Source: Lineus longissimus (lineage: Eukaryota > Nemertea > Pilidiophora > Heteronemertea > Lineidae). Taken from it: 64,000 nt of DNA. Location: assembly GCF_910592395.1 (NCBI RefSeq), contig NC_088318.1, forward strand, positions 18,662,349 to 18,726,348, given 5' to 3'. The first letter of the stretch is position 1. Each line of letters starts with the position of its first letter. Below the pieces are notes generated by a model. The model did not search any database and was not told where the DNA came from. It saw only the letters and a list, made by a program, of their open reading frames with translations. The position numbers and the translations under genes were made by a program. This document shows, one piece after another, positions 1 to 12,400 of this stretch.

Positions 1-471
1 GTGTTTCTTAATGTGCTCTGTATATAGATTTTTATTCTGGAGACTACACTTGCCAATTTGGCCTCTTTAAATGTTTTAATTCAGAATCTAAGAAAAGTGG
101 AATGAATCCAGGAATTGTATTTTATTTGCGTGTTTGGTTCTGCAATATAAATTGGAAATGTTAAATGCAATGTGATCACAAGGCATCCGTTACTTGAACT
201 GTACAAAATGATACACGATGAATATGACACAAATTTTGTAAATAAATGTGCACAGATAATTTAGTTTCTGCTGGAAGATTAATGCTTCTTGATATAATAA
301 AGAAACTGCTTTTAATCTTACATTTGTATTCATTGTTTGCTTTATTTTCTACATGGACAAGCAAAACCACAAGCTTGAAGTGGTCCGGCGTGTTGGTGCT
401 CTACCATTTGCCCTACAAGTCCCCTAGATATCTATCTGGTGGCAACCTCTCTATGGTCCATCCTCTTGCAG
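1..471 (+). other. Intron of the TBC1D31-like gene (5' part of gene off-window)
   Basis: AT-rich sequence with no convincing coding segment. It ends in a pyrimidine-rich acceptor (tccatcctcttgcag) at 471, right before the first recognised exon. A second possible acceptor at 427 (cccctag) would extend that exon by 44 nt in an open frame. I prefer 471 because the protein from there aligns with the family without extra residues. Confidence 0.6.
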
Positions 472-3400
472 ATCTACGCCTGGCCTCTAATGGAGACCTT
501 GTTCTCGGAAGTCCTGACAAAGGAAGAATGGCTCCAACTCTGTGACAACTTGATCAGTAACCCCCCTGCTTTCATGATTGCTCTGGTCGTTGCCTATTGT
601 ACCAGCTCGAGAGGCCCACTACTCCACTCAACAGAACTGGATGATTTCAAGGTGAGAGTTTCATCGAATATCAAAATTTTTCTACCTAGTGATGTTCAAG
701 TTGAGTCCAAAATCAGATGTTTATGTGTACAAGATGAACTGTTTATATTATCCCTGAAATGTTGATATCCTGTGTGTGGTGTTTTAAACTGTAGGGTTCC
801 AACATTTTCCAAATAATCGTCCTCCATTACAGTACTACTTCCACCACCGCAACGCCATCAATATCAGTCAGGTGATCAAGGAGGCGTATAGGATCGATGA
901 CACGACGCCCCCTGGTATCCACCCCAAGAGGATGATGGAAGAGTTTGTACCTCTCACCCGGGGCACGTATCCAGTCTTCAACAAGTATCCAAAGTTTATT
1001 GTGGATTACCAGGTAAACTATCTTTTGTTGATCTATTTTACATCTAGGGAGGCAACCCTACTTTCTGAGTGGTATTGTTTAGTGACATGACAAGGACTGT
1101 TGATCTATTTTACATCTAGGGAGACAACCCTACTTTCTGAGTGGTATTGTTTAGCAACATGACAAGGACTGCTGATGTGATCATTATGCTGTCTTCACTT
1201 CAGGTGCAAGAACGCGACAGACTCCGAAAGGAAGAGACGGAGTATATAAAACAGAGACAGCTGACACTGGAACTGAATCAGGAATCAGAGAAGCATCGCA
1301 ATGCTGAGGAGGCGTGGTACCGGCAGCAACAGCTCTTACTGGATGCTGAGGAGAAAAGGAGGTGCATGATTCAGGATGAGGAACAGAAACTCGTGGACCA
1401 GCGATCAAGGTATGACATGGTATTCTGGTTGCTTCTCGCAATCCATTAGTCATGGGTTTGAACCCGAGTATACAGGTATATATACTTAATTGGGAACATC
1501 GATAACGAGAAAACGTTTTTAACAATTACAGGGTGCAGGCCATGAATCGGGAAGTGAAAGTAAAGGAATTACAGTTACTCGATGCTGCTCGGAGAAAGTT
1601 CATCAACCACCAGCAGAGACAGAAAGAGGTGGATTTGAAGAGGCTCGATGATGAACTCGAAAGGAAGGTTGGTATCTGGTCTCTTTTATAGAGTAAGGAG
1701 TCCTTAGACAATAGTGTGGATGGATACAAACTGCGGAACTCATCGGAATTGTTTTCTTTAAGGATAACAATATTCTTGCTTTTCAGACATTAATGAGAGA
1801 ACAGGAGACACAGCAGGCCATTGAAGAACAGGAGGTGAAAAATATGGAGCTTCATCTCCAGCGGAAGATGTTTGAGCAAGAGCTGGCACGTGGGGCAACC
1901 CAGGGTGGCCTGCCCGAGAAGATCAACTACGCTGCTAGGATGAGGCAACATGACTTGGAGGATGACATCTTGGAAAAACTTGACAACAGCAGCGATGCTT
2001 TTCAGAATAGAATGAGAAAGGTAATTATCTCATGCATGTGCATTTTAGTTGTGGGGATAATGGATTAAGAGATAAGACTGCTCATGATCAACACACGCAA
2101 CTGTTCAAAGTTTTTTGTTTGGGAGTTGGGCCTTCATCCCATTTCGGGGAATTCAATTACTTTTAGTGTGTTATGCCTTAATTTTTGATTTTACTGGATA
2201 TTACTCTTGAATCAACAAATTTATGGGGTTTTAGTGTTAAATCAACAGATTTTACAGGATTTTACTAAAAATGAGGCTATTTTTGTTTCAGTTGCTCCAG
2301 TCAGAAATGGCAAGAACTGAACAGGCTCAGATTGATACGGATGTGTTTAACTTGATGGAAACGAGACACAGGATGCAGGAGTTGGACCGAGAGAGAGATA
2401 TGTTCAAGGTAGACATTTCAAATATGCATCACAGGCTACTAGGTGGCACAAAAAACATTGTATACTTTCGTTGAATAAATCCCAAAATATGAACCAGGAA
2501 TTGACCAAACTTCAGCCACATGTTGGAGAGGTCCGTACGTTATGTTTGATCTCGTCACATGCATTAGTTATTGCACAGAAGGGGTTTACATTTTTTGACA
2601 CTTCTGCAGTCGTTGGTCCCCGATCGAACTCTCAGACCAAAGTAATCATCTACCAATGATTCATTGATGTTCTAAAGGTGGTCAACAACATTTCCTAAAA
2701 GTTCCGCATTACTTCAGATTGCGCGGCTCCAGAAAGAGAACACAGATGTAGAGCAGGATGTTGCTGGTCTTGTGAGGCACCTCGATGACAGCAAGGTGAG
2801 TCATTGTGATACTAATACCCATTTACCTGCCTTACTCAAGCTCAAGAAGATGAAGAGTTGAAATATCGTGCCTTTATGATTCCACGGATGCTCCCTGAAC
2901 CCAGCAGTTGGCAAGGTTACGAAATGTTGTCAAGGACAGGAAAATCTTTTCTGTGTCATAAAAGAATGTCCTTGCCAACTGTTGATTGTTTCGTTCCAGA
3001 GACAGACAGTGGACACTGGTCGTGATGACTACTTGGAGCAGATCCATGCCGCGTCATTAGCAGCAGACCGGCGTACACAGCTTGCAGGGTCAGCTAGAGG
3101 CGGTAAGTATCTGAAATTCAGTACTATGTGTTGGCTAGGTGGTCATAATGGATAACGATAAAATTTTTGTCCATGAATGTTGTCGATAGTCGATGTTGGC
3201 CATCACAGATTCTTGGCAGTCTCACAGTTAGCTGTTGATCTTGCGATCCCCAAAGCTGGTTTCCAGTTCCTGATGGTTAAAGGGGAACTGATGTCTATTC
3301 TGGTTGCCGTAGAGTAGGCTAATTAGTTGAGGTCAAATACCGATATTCTTTGGTCTTTACTAATTTTTGTTCTTTTGCAGGCTATTTGAAGGACATACAA

Positions 3401-3855
3401 AACATGGAGAATATGTTCCCAGAGACGGACAACACTGAATCACTGGCATCAACCAGTAAGTCGGCAACCTTCTCATTGTGTTCAGCGCGAGTCTGTGCAA
3501 CTGTGCTTCACTGAAATGATGCTGGTGAATCATTTCGAAGGGAGTTTTCTTGCTTCAGTCAGAGCGCGATGTTGCACCAGGCAAATTGGTGACCCGAATC
3601 TTGGTAATACATGTAGTTAGTATTAGTTTCAAGAACAATTTGCGTTGAGCGATCTCTTTCAACAGTGTTTGAATAGCAGTCACTCGAAATGTGTTTTGTT
3701 ACATTTATTTTGATTCAATTCCAGTTTCGCTTGACAGAGGCCGAGAAGAACTGGACAAGGAAGAGATAGTCCTGATGGCGGAGGTGAGGCGGATACGTGA
3801 GAAACTAGCCCGCGAGAGTCGCAACAGGATACAACCAAATGAGAACTATTTGTGA
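472..3855 (+). CDS. TBC1D31: TBC1D31 (WDR67)-like protein, C-terminal 479 residues, 10 exons (5' partial)
   Basis: Exons by GT/AG borders and continuous phase: 472-651, 833-1012, 1204-1409, 1532-1667, 1787-2020, 2292-2408, 2718-2795, 3000-3102, 3381-3455, 3725-3855 (TGA 3853). The first two exons carry the end of the TBC domain, with family-typical strings such as YAWPLMETLFSEVLTKEEWL and YPVFNKYPKFIVDYQ. The rest is a long charged coiled coil rich in E/K/R/Q (for example AEEAWYRQQQLLLDAEEKRR), as in vertebrate TBC1D31, whose order is WD40 repeats, TBC domain, coiled coil. The WD40 and early TBC exons must lie left of the window. Known role in the family: centriolar satellites and cilium formation; the TBC domain is atypical and Rab-GAP activity is uncertain. 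The tail ends in NENYL. All exon phases join without a frameshift. Identification is from remembered family sequence, not a search. Confidence 0.88.
1027..1170 (+). repeat. 72-bp tandem duplication in a TBC1D31 intron
   Basis: Two near-identical copies, 1027-1098 and 1099-1170, both starting gttgatctattttacatct. They differ at a few bases (gggaggc/gggagac, tgacatg/aacatg). The second copy ends about 30 bp before the acceptor of the exon at 1204, so it is a recent local slippage duplication that leaves the exon intact. Confidence 0.9.
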
Positions 3856-4399
3856 AGACCACAAGAACTGTGTGAAGCTCATTTGATACCAGCTTACGTT
3901 TTGGGCCAAAACTAACTTTTGTGAAAGACTGTTAGAGCTTTCGATGGGAATAGTGTGTCAGGAGTGTGTGGTTGTATTTTTCCATAGAGAGGCAAATATT
4001 TTGAACAACGGCTTCCGGAGAAACTTGGACGCAGCCTATGAAAAGAGATGTTATTAGTGAGAGTTTGCATTTGAAGGAAGGTTTATAAATTTTAAATGGA
4101 GTGTTTGTAGAATGTTTTATGTATAGTCACGAGTCTGCAATCAGAAGTAGGACTGTTTTTACAAAGAGAGGAGTTTGCATTCCATATCACTGAGAACCTG
4201 ATCCCTGCTGGACAGTGTAGATTTATATTTTTTATCAATTAGAAACATGACAGGTGAAATTGAAGTGGGCGAGTTTGATTCAAGTAGAGCTTGTAAAATG
4301 TCCTGCTCATGGTCAGAAACAGTGAACAAATTCTCAATTAAAAACAACTGTTTTATAACAGGAGACTTCACTTGTCTGTTTTATAAAACCAGCCTTGTC

Positions 4400-4720
4400 G
4401 TTACTGTGGAGGATATTGTCCTCATGTCTAGTGGAGCAAAGTCTCCACCAAGTGGTCGTCTCTGCTGAAGACGAAAGTCTCAAATGGATGCGAGGACAGT
4501 CCCCTCCATAATAATCTCCACCAAGACTGTGGCAAACTGAAGACAACCGTCTCGAAAAGATGGGCACAGTCTCCTCCACAGTGAGGCCAGTTTCCACCAA
4601 GACCGAGAGAAACCTTCCTGAAGACAACCATCTCTAAAAAGACATGGGCACATCCAAGACAAGATGAGGACAAATTGAGCCTAATACCAATAGGCCCCAC
4701 GGCTGGCGCTGATAACACCA
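4400..4720. repeat. Degenerate tandem repeat block related to 24545-24960
   Basis: Recurring words ctccaccaag, ctgaagacaac and cgtctc, spaced roughly 50-80 bp, together with gaggatattgtcctcatgtc. The same vocabulary (gagattgtcctcatgtct, ggttgtctacaggaa) appears at 24545-24960, there mostly in the opposite sense. This suggests one dispersed, internally repetitive family flanking the CACHD1 gene on both sides. Units are too diverged to give a firm consensus by eye. Confidence 0.5.
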
Positions 4721-6025
4721 AGGGTACCTGTTATATCTAATCCGCGTTAGCAGGTCATGTGACCTTTGAGATCTTGTAAAAATTCTTGCGGCATCACTCC
4801 CATGGTTTGACCCAACTATGGTCAATTGTTTATGCTGCCACCTTTTAGTGTGAGTAAGAACAATAACTGGTATTCCCGGCAAATGTGGAAAATATTGACG
4901 CTGTTTACTTCTATGTTGTGTCAGAATTTGACAGGAGGAACAGAATCCGTTGCGTTTTCCCCTAATTATCTGTTCATGCTGCCGCTGAACACTTTAAAAA
5001 CAAGACATTCGTGACATAAACGTAGTTGAGGTAATCCATGTTTAACCATCAGGTTCTTTGACAGTACGGTAGTCGCTGGTCGTGGTAGTTCTTACCAAAT
5101 AAAATTAAAAACCATTACCATCGAGGTAGACTGTCACTGTGGTAACTAAGTGTGTTTGTTTAGCACGGACACGGTGTGACAGAAATGAATGTCCCCTGGG
5201 ATTTGATACCCATACAACATTTTTTGGAATGATGTAGGCTCAATTAAAAAAGTGAAGTCTATCAATATTTACGAAATTGAGGAGAGCTTTTTGTTCAAGC
5301 GGAACAAATGCCTCGGAACATTTCTAGTCATAAATTCATTTTACCCATACCCTGGCCCTACCCAAAACACCCTAGCCTAACATCCATACCCTACTGCAGC
5401 CTCGTCCCCAGTCATTAAACTTCTGCCAATTCCTGACAAAAGGTTGGAGTGAAGCTATTTTGACTTGAGCGATCGACCACCCAAATATGACGATCTCGCT
5501 GGGAGGCGCATATGTGGTTACACCGTAGTGGACCTTCGCCAATCCTAACAGCCTGCATGGTCAACCATTCTCTTAACTGTTAGAAATGTCAGACTATTGG
5601 CATTAGTCATCTGTCTTATTCATATACTCTCTGATAGTGATTTTGTTACCATGGTAATGCTAACAAAAATTGATTATTGCCGGGGATTATTGGTGTCTAC
5701 TCTTGTCCACTGGCAATTATTGGCACATTAATGAAAAAGGTTCTTCCTGCGCTGAGACTGAGAGAAAGTTGATTGGGTTTCAGTTGGCCTCCACCTGTTA
5801 TAGTTCCAGTTCTGTGTTCTTCTAAAGGGTTGGCCGACTGCTGGCACCGAATTCAAGATGAACTGTGGTCCTAGTGCCTCTCTGATTTCATGAAATGAAT
5901 TTGAAAAAAGGAACATGTACATGTCTTTTGTTCTCTTCAAATGTGCTGTTGTGTTCTCCCATACCAGCCGTGTGACTCTGGCCTTGCCATTGGCATTGTG
6001 TTCTAGCATTCCTGAGGTGGATCAG

Positions 6026-6422
6026 TTAACTCTTTGAACCCTGAGCTCCCTGATTGGCTGCAATTGAACAAGGAAGTAGCATTGAAAAAAAGGGGATTTC
6101 CCGGCCAGTTCAGGTATGGACACATCTTGTTTGGGGCACCATGCAAAACCGGCCGCTCAGGTTCTAAATGTGCTTTGAAGCATGAAGAGGTTGTTGACTT
6201 GTTGTCACATTTTTTGTATGGTTTTCGATGTCATGTTTAGTTGTTAATGGCAATGCCAATGGAAAGTTACAAGCACATCCTGAAAGACTGTCCTACTTTT
6301 GAACAAGTTGAAGTGAAATGATTGGAAAATTTCATAACTTGTTCAAGGGCAAAAAACCTACGATTTAAAATAAGGAGTCTCTCGGTGTGCGACAGTGACA
6401 GTTTGTGCCTTCAGGGTTAACA
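6026..6422. mobile_element. Possible ~400-bp MITE-like element with short inverted ends
   Basis: The left end reads gttaactctttgaaccctga and the right end tcagggttaac, a short imperfect inverted pair typical of nonautonomous DNA transposons in invertebrate genomes. No transposase is encoded. It sits just upstream of the first CACHD1 coding exon, within the promoter/5'UTR interval. The call rests only on the inverted ends. Confidence 0.3.
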
Positions 6423-6486
6423 GTAGGCACCACCATTTTCGATTTGAATTGTTTCTTCAGGATAAATCTACAGTGATATGTAGACC

Positions 6487-9400
6487 ATGACAAGAAGTGC
6501 CTACCTAAAATCATACAAGATGTGTCCGATGTTGAAAAGCGTCCATTTCATATTGACTGTGATTCTTTCTGTGATCTGCCTGACGTCTGCTGTGCTTGAT
6601 GGTGGAAACCTTCGTGAAGATCTCGACACCATGATGCAACAGGGCCTTGGTGTGCAGGCTTGGCAGGTAAGCTAGGTCCTTCTATCATACACCCGATTGA
6701 GAGGTGGTCTCAAGTAGTGGAACAAATCTTCCCGATTTTCATAGTAAATCAAGTCGAAACTGAGCCGGACAAATGTAGTCCATAGGTGGTCTCCCCTTGA
6801 GTGATTGTGGTTGTTATAGTAACAATCTCTCACTCAGTATTAAGAAAATAAGCCAAAATATCAAGAAGTTGGTCGGCTGCATCACGGGAGGCACTCTCGT
6901 AGGATTCCTCAGTTAGCTGATCTTTATTTTATTTTCTTGCAGGATTATTTTGATACTTTATCATTTACTGCAGACATTCCAAAAGGACAAACTCTTCTCA
7001 ATCAGGTAATTACTTGCTCATTTGTAGACAATCCGCAGCACAAGTTGTGACCCTCTGAGAGAATGTGGTGAATCGTATCTTCCTAGCTATCAACCTTGCA
7101 GATGATGCATTTCACAACATCTTGATCATGGCACTGGACAACAATCCAAGTTGTAAGTGAGGTCACATTCATCAGGTTTACCCTTCCCGATGGTCAGCTG
7201 TGGGCTCCTGGTCTCTCCTAGTTCCTCATTATTCATGGTAATCTTCTTTCAGATTGCTGCAAAGCTAAGCAGTAAGTTTACCAACCGAGTGGATAATGTG
7301 ATAGCCCAGAAAGATTTTTTGCAGTCGAAGTACGGGTCGTTTTCTTCAAATGCTAACAGTCTTCAGCGGTGCTGTACATCGTGGGGATTATCATATGATG
7401 AACAATTCAAGATGAATGTAAGTATCTACAATGGGTGAAGATTTCAATTGTAAGACACACAATATGTCAAATTCAGTATTTAGGAGTTAACTATACCATT
7501 GCCCTGTTCATATAGCATGGCATTGCCCATTTAGCATGTTCCCCCTCAAAATGCATACCGATGGAATTTCACCACTTTTGACCAGGAAGTTTACCTCTAA
7601 TTATCAATTTCACTGCTGTTTTTGTCCTTTCCTGCAATTAATTTCTGGAGCAAATAGCGGGTGAGAAACATGTCATCTTTGATATGTTCTCCTCTACAAA
7701 CAAATGTCCTTCAGCCCGTGGTTTCTCACCATAATTGATCAATTTGTTCATTGCTACTGATTTCAGGTGAACACTCGGGCAGCTTGTTATGCGATCTCGT
7801 CAACCACTGAATACGACAAGAAATTTGCCACTCAATCTGTCATCAACAGGATGATCTCCAATAGGCAGCAGAGCTCCGAACTGAAGTGGCAGTACTTCGG
7901 AGATGAGAACGGCATCCTCACTATGTTTCCTGCCAATAACTTTGCCGAGTGCGGATCTTATGACCCAAGATACAGGTTTGTATTCTGGTCTAAATTTGAT
8001 CTAAGACTATCAAATCATTGATTCCCTGTTTTTCAAATCTTCCTACGCATGTGTATGTTACAAACGATAACCCACACTGTATTTGTCAGTCCTGAGGTTG
8101 TCCTTATTAGAGAGGTTCTACCGAATATACAATAATGCTTGAGAAAACGTCATCGGATATAAAAATTGACTGATGCGTGCCTTGACTTTTTGACTTTGTT
8201 GACACTGACGTCAATTGTTGCATCCGTTTTCCAGACCTTGGTATGTCGCTGCAGCCACACCAACCAAGAAGGAGGTTGTTGTTGTCATCGATAAGTCAGG
8301 CTCAATGGGCAACACACACTCTGGCATAACACTCATGGAAATAGCTAAGAATGCAGCTGATACAGTTTTGGAAACTCTTGGGCCTGATGATCTGGTAAGT
8401 GGCGTAGGGGGCCATGTCTTGTGGTTTAAGATGATTGCCTTTGGCTGCAATATCTCTTTTCATGGGACGACAGAGTCAACATTTTGAGTTCAGCATCGCA
8501 CTGTGGCTTTAAGGTTAGCCCCCGTCCCCTGCAGTGTTGACCCTTTGATCTCTGGTGAGGTCATTCTCCACTTGACTTTTAAACATAGCACAGTGTTGGA
8601 GGATGTGGGGTGAGATTCCACATTCTTTGAATGAGACATAAAACTGGGATTCCTTGCAGGCCTACCTGGTACATGATCTGAGAAAAAGAATATCCTCAGT
8701 CAACCCTCCTCCAGAAGGCAAAGTCATCAAGAAAAATCCTATTGGCCCCCAACCAAAGTAGCACCAAACAAACTCTTCAAGGTGTGTTTACACAGCTCAG
8801 AAGGGGATTGATGTCTAAATCGTTACGTTTGATCTTTTCAGGTCGGTGTGGTTGCCTTCTCCAACTTTGCCTCGACAGAGTCTGGGTGTTACAGTGATTC
8901 CCTCTAGATCGTTACATTTGATCTTTTCAGGTCGGTGTCGTTGCCTTCTCCACCAATGCCTTGACAGAGTCTGGGTGTTACAGTGATTCCCTTGCGGCAG
9001 CTACGCCGATCAACGTGAAGAAGCTCAAAGACTACATCAAAACTCTCTATCAAGGTGGCGGAACATCATATGTGTCTGCTTTAGATAAAGCATTCAGCCT
9101 GTTCAAAAAGAAGACATCAGAAATTACCAGAGGTAAATCTTTTGTTTATAGAATCTTCAAAAATAAAGTGAAATTTCTTTTGCTAATTAGTTTTATCCAA
9201 CAATATATATTGAGTTGAAATGAAGGTTTAAGGTAGGATTAGCTCTTCTGAGTCTAATGGAAGCATCCATTGCCTAGTGAGAGCTCTCATTGAACACTAT
9301 GTCATGTGTTTGAAGGAAAGGATTACTGCAGAACTTTTCTAAGTGTTTGTGAAAATCTCATTCCAGAAAAGGTGATCCTCTTTCTGACTGATGGCGCCCC

Positions 9401-12400
9401 ATATGAATCACAAATTCAAATCCTGAACAAACTCAAAGTGGAAAATGCTGCATTATCAAACAAAGTGGTTATACTCACGTATGGCCTCGGTCGAAGTAAG
9501 TAATTAGTCTAATAAGAAAACTGAATGAAAGGCTGATTAGACTCACCACATTTATGAGATGAATTTCTCTGGCCTGACTAAGACTGTTTTTCACAGAGGG
9601 CAAGCCTCCTCATTGGTCCTCCATTCATAGGGCATGCTCATTCTCTGTGCCCCTCTTGTAATTAGTCCCTGATAAGTGGGCTTGCCCTTTGTGAAAAATG
9701 TCTTCTTACATGCATTTAGCCCACCTATGGAGATGGAGATTTCTTGAGGTTTAGGAAATAAATAAGTTTCATGTAACATTAGACGACCTATCATCTCCAC
9801 GTTGTTGAAATGTTGTGCATATTATTGTCATTTTTGTCAGTGGGATGATTTGCACACCGTGGTGATAAAACAGTCTGATGTAACAATCAAATCTTCTTCC
9901 AGATCTTGATTCTGGCGCCCAAAACATATTGAGAAATATGGCTAAGCAGACCGGTTACGATCCAAGTGCTGGGTCAGTAAAGGTAAGTGTTTCATTGTGT
10001 ATTCACTTTTCTTTCTCTGAAGTATCTTTTTAAAATGCTTTGTCATCTGTTGTATCCTGATCACTCTTGTTTCATATCCTTCCATTCCAGGAAGGTTTAT
10101 ACACAGCTATTGAAAATCCAAGCAAACTCCGCAGTAGTATGGCAACATATTACAATTTCTTCAGCAAGGCAACGAACAACAGCAGTCCTGTCATTTCTGT
10201 GCCATACTTTGATGCCTTTGGTTTGGGTGAGTAATTCAGCATATGTGTGTGAGACTGATTAGTTTATCATAAGAGTGTAAGTGATTTACCATGCTCACCT
10301 GCCGTAGTCTGTGCATAGTTTCTAATTCATTCACCCCTTGTTCTCTTCTTTACTGGCTGAAACTCCAAAAGGCTGTCAGTCTTAATACAGTCATCGTATC
10401 ATCACCTCCTTACCCAGTATATCCTTCAGCTTTTGATCCCTGACCTCGTGACCCTTTATTTTGCAGGGATGATTATGACCGTCTCTCTCCCATTCTACTA
10501 CAACAACAAATTGACTGGCGTTGTTGGCCTGGACATTCCCCTCTCCGATCTATTTGCTGAAGCCATATTTAGCCGCCATTACATCTTTGTGACAGACAGT
10601 AGAGGGCGTGCTATATTACACCCACTGCTGCCGCAACCCGACAAGGTCAGCAGTGATCCGATTGTGGCGAAAATTGGAGTATTTGAACGGGGAGTTGCAG
10701 TGAGCCAAGTGCTTGATTCGATGAAAAGGTAAGCATGTGGTCAAACTTTTTTTTGGTTTTTTTGTCTTTACAAGACTTTGAATACAAGTCATTATGATCA
10801 TCACAGGCCCTCATGATCCTGAGAGTAGTATAAAGTCAGTTAACGGATTTGTGTACTTATTTCAGTGGTGGATCGGGCAGTAAGAATTTGACTTCAGATC
10901 ACATCATCGCCAATGGCAACTCCTTTAGGGATGGTGTTACCACCCAAAAACTCCAATCAACATATTTTTGGAAACAGGTAATAATGACAATAATTATAAT
11001 TATAATTACATGTATAATTATAGTTATAATAATAATAATTTATTATATTAAAAGTGCTTTTGAATGAAAATCATTTGCAAAGCACTGTACAATTTAAAAA
11101 ACCACACATAGTAAAAGAGAAAAATTGTACATAGAGATTAAAACATTCATAGAGATTAAAACATTTAGGTGCTGGTGTCGAAGTGTTCAATAAAAAGGTG
11201 AGTTTTAAGATGTTTTTTGAAGGTGCTGGTAAGTTCTCCTTTTTTGATCTACTTTGTTGGTGGGGGAAGCTTGCACTGGAGGTGGGGCTTTGTTTTATCT
11301 CGACTGAGTTCAAATATATTATCATCAAATACCCAGGGAGAAAGACAGCGAACATACCTGCTTCTGGCATTAAACGCTGTGCGGATTCTGTAAATGGAAA
11401 TGATGCATAAAATTGACTTCAGCTGCGAGGGTTTTGTGTTTGTAATAATTTGCAACCATTTGCAGGTTAATGGTAGTAGTTTCTCTGTCTGCCTGGTCAT
11501 GGTGAAGGGAGATGTGGAAGCGCACATGCATGGCCTGTCACCGACGGACAAGTTCTGGTACCATCGTATCGATATCAAGGTGCCATCACCAACATGTAAA
11601 CACTTCAACCGCATATCAACTCAAGGTGAGAATATCCTTTATGTACATTTTATGTTCTAAAAATACAATATATGTTGCCCAAGGTGCTATTAGTGGTTTA
11701 GGGTGCATGGTTTCTGACTAAAAAGGTGGGAGTTTGAGTCTGTCTGAGGCCTTTTCTATGTTAGAGTCCAATGGGGAAGTGTGTGTACTTAGTAGGTGCT
11801 CCTGAAACTCCAAGCAAGTCTGTGCTCCTTAAGTGCTCAGAGCAGAATATGGATTCGGAAAACTGCAACAAAGTGCCAAAATTCAGCTTCTAACTCGGCA
11901 TAATCAGCTTCATTATCAACACAGTTTTTTATCGATACAGAAAATTCCGTTGTAAAGTTAGCGGCAGAGTGTTTCACGTCCCCGTATAAATATTTGGACG
12001 ACCTGGAGACCAATTCGTCAGTGTCGGCCCTGACTAACTACTTGACGTACAAGACATCTTCTAATCCTGGTCTCAAGGTAAGGCGTCTTTTTGGAGCCGC
12101 TGTTGTGCATTGGACTCTCAGCTAGCGGTCAAGAGGTCCCTCGTTTGAAGCTCAAATACGGTGTGAGACTTGTGGCAGGTCTCTTTGTCTCACTTACCTG
12201 ACTCAGGGTTATAGCACTGAGCAACTCATCTGAGGTCGACTGAAAGGAGAGACTGGTTAATACTAAGTCCTTGTGTTTGATGCCTATGCCAGGGCAGGCG
12301 AAATACCTTATCTCAATGAGAATCATGAAGAGTTTGGACTCTTCATCTCAGGTTGGAGAGGAGGTCACCACCTCATTATGGTTATCCTTGGAGCGAAAAA

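Larger units (their letters stand above)
3856..6486. other. TBC1D31 3'UTR and intergenic region before CACHD1
   Basis: No coding exon recognised. The first AATAAA after the TBC1D31 stop is at 5098, so the 3' end is not clearly defined. The stretch contains a degenerate repeat block at 4400-4720. Open frames on the minus strand at 4334-4882 and 5728-6009 look like chance ORFs. Confidence 0.55.

Noticed and set aside
428-471. 44-nt upstream extension of the first TBC1D31 exon in an open frame (IYLVATSLWSILLQ)
   Set aside because: A better acceptor at 471 begins exactly where family similarity starts.
1450-1470. tRNA B-box-like gggtttgaacccg
   Set aside because: No A box or cloverleaf around it; possibly an old SINE scrap.
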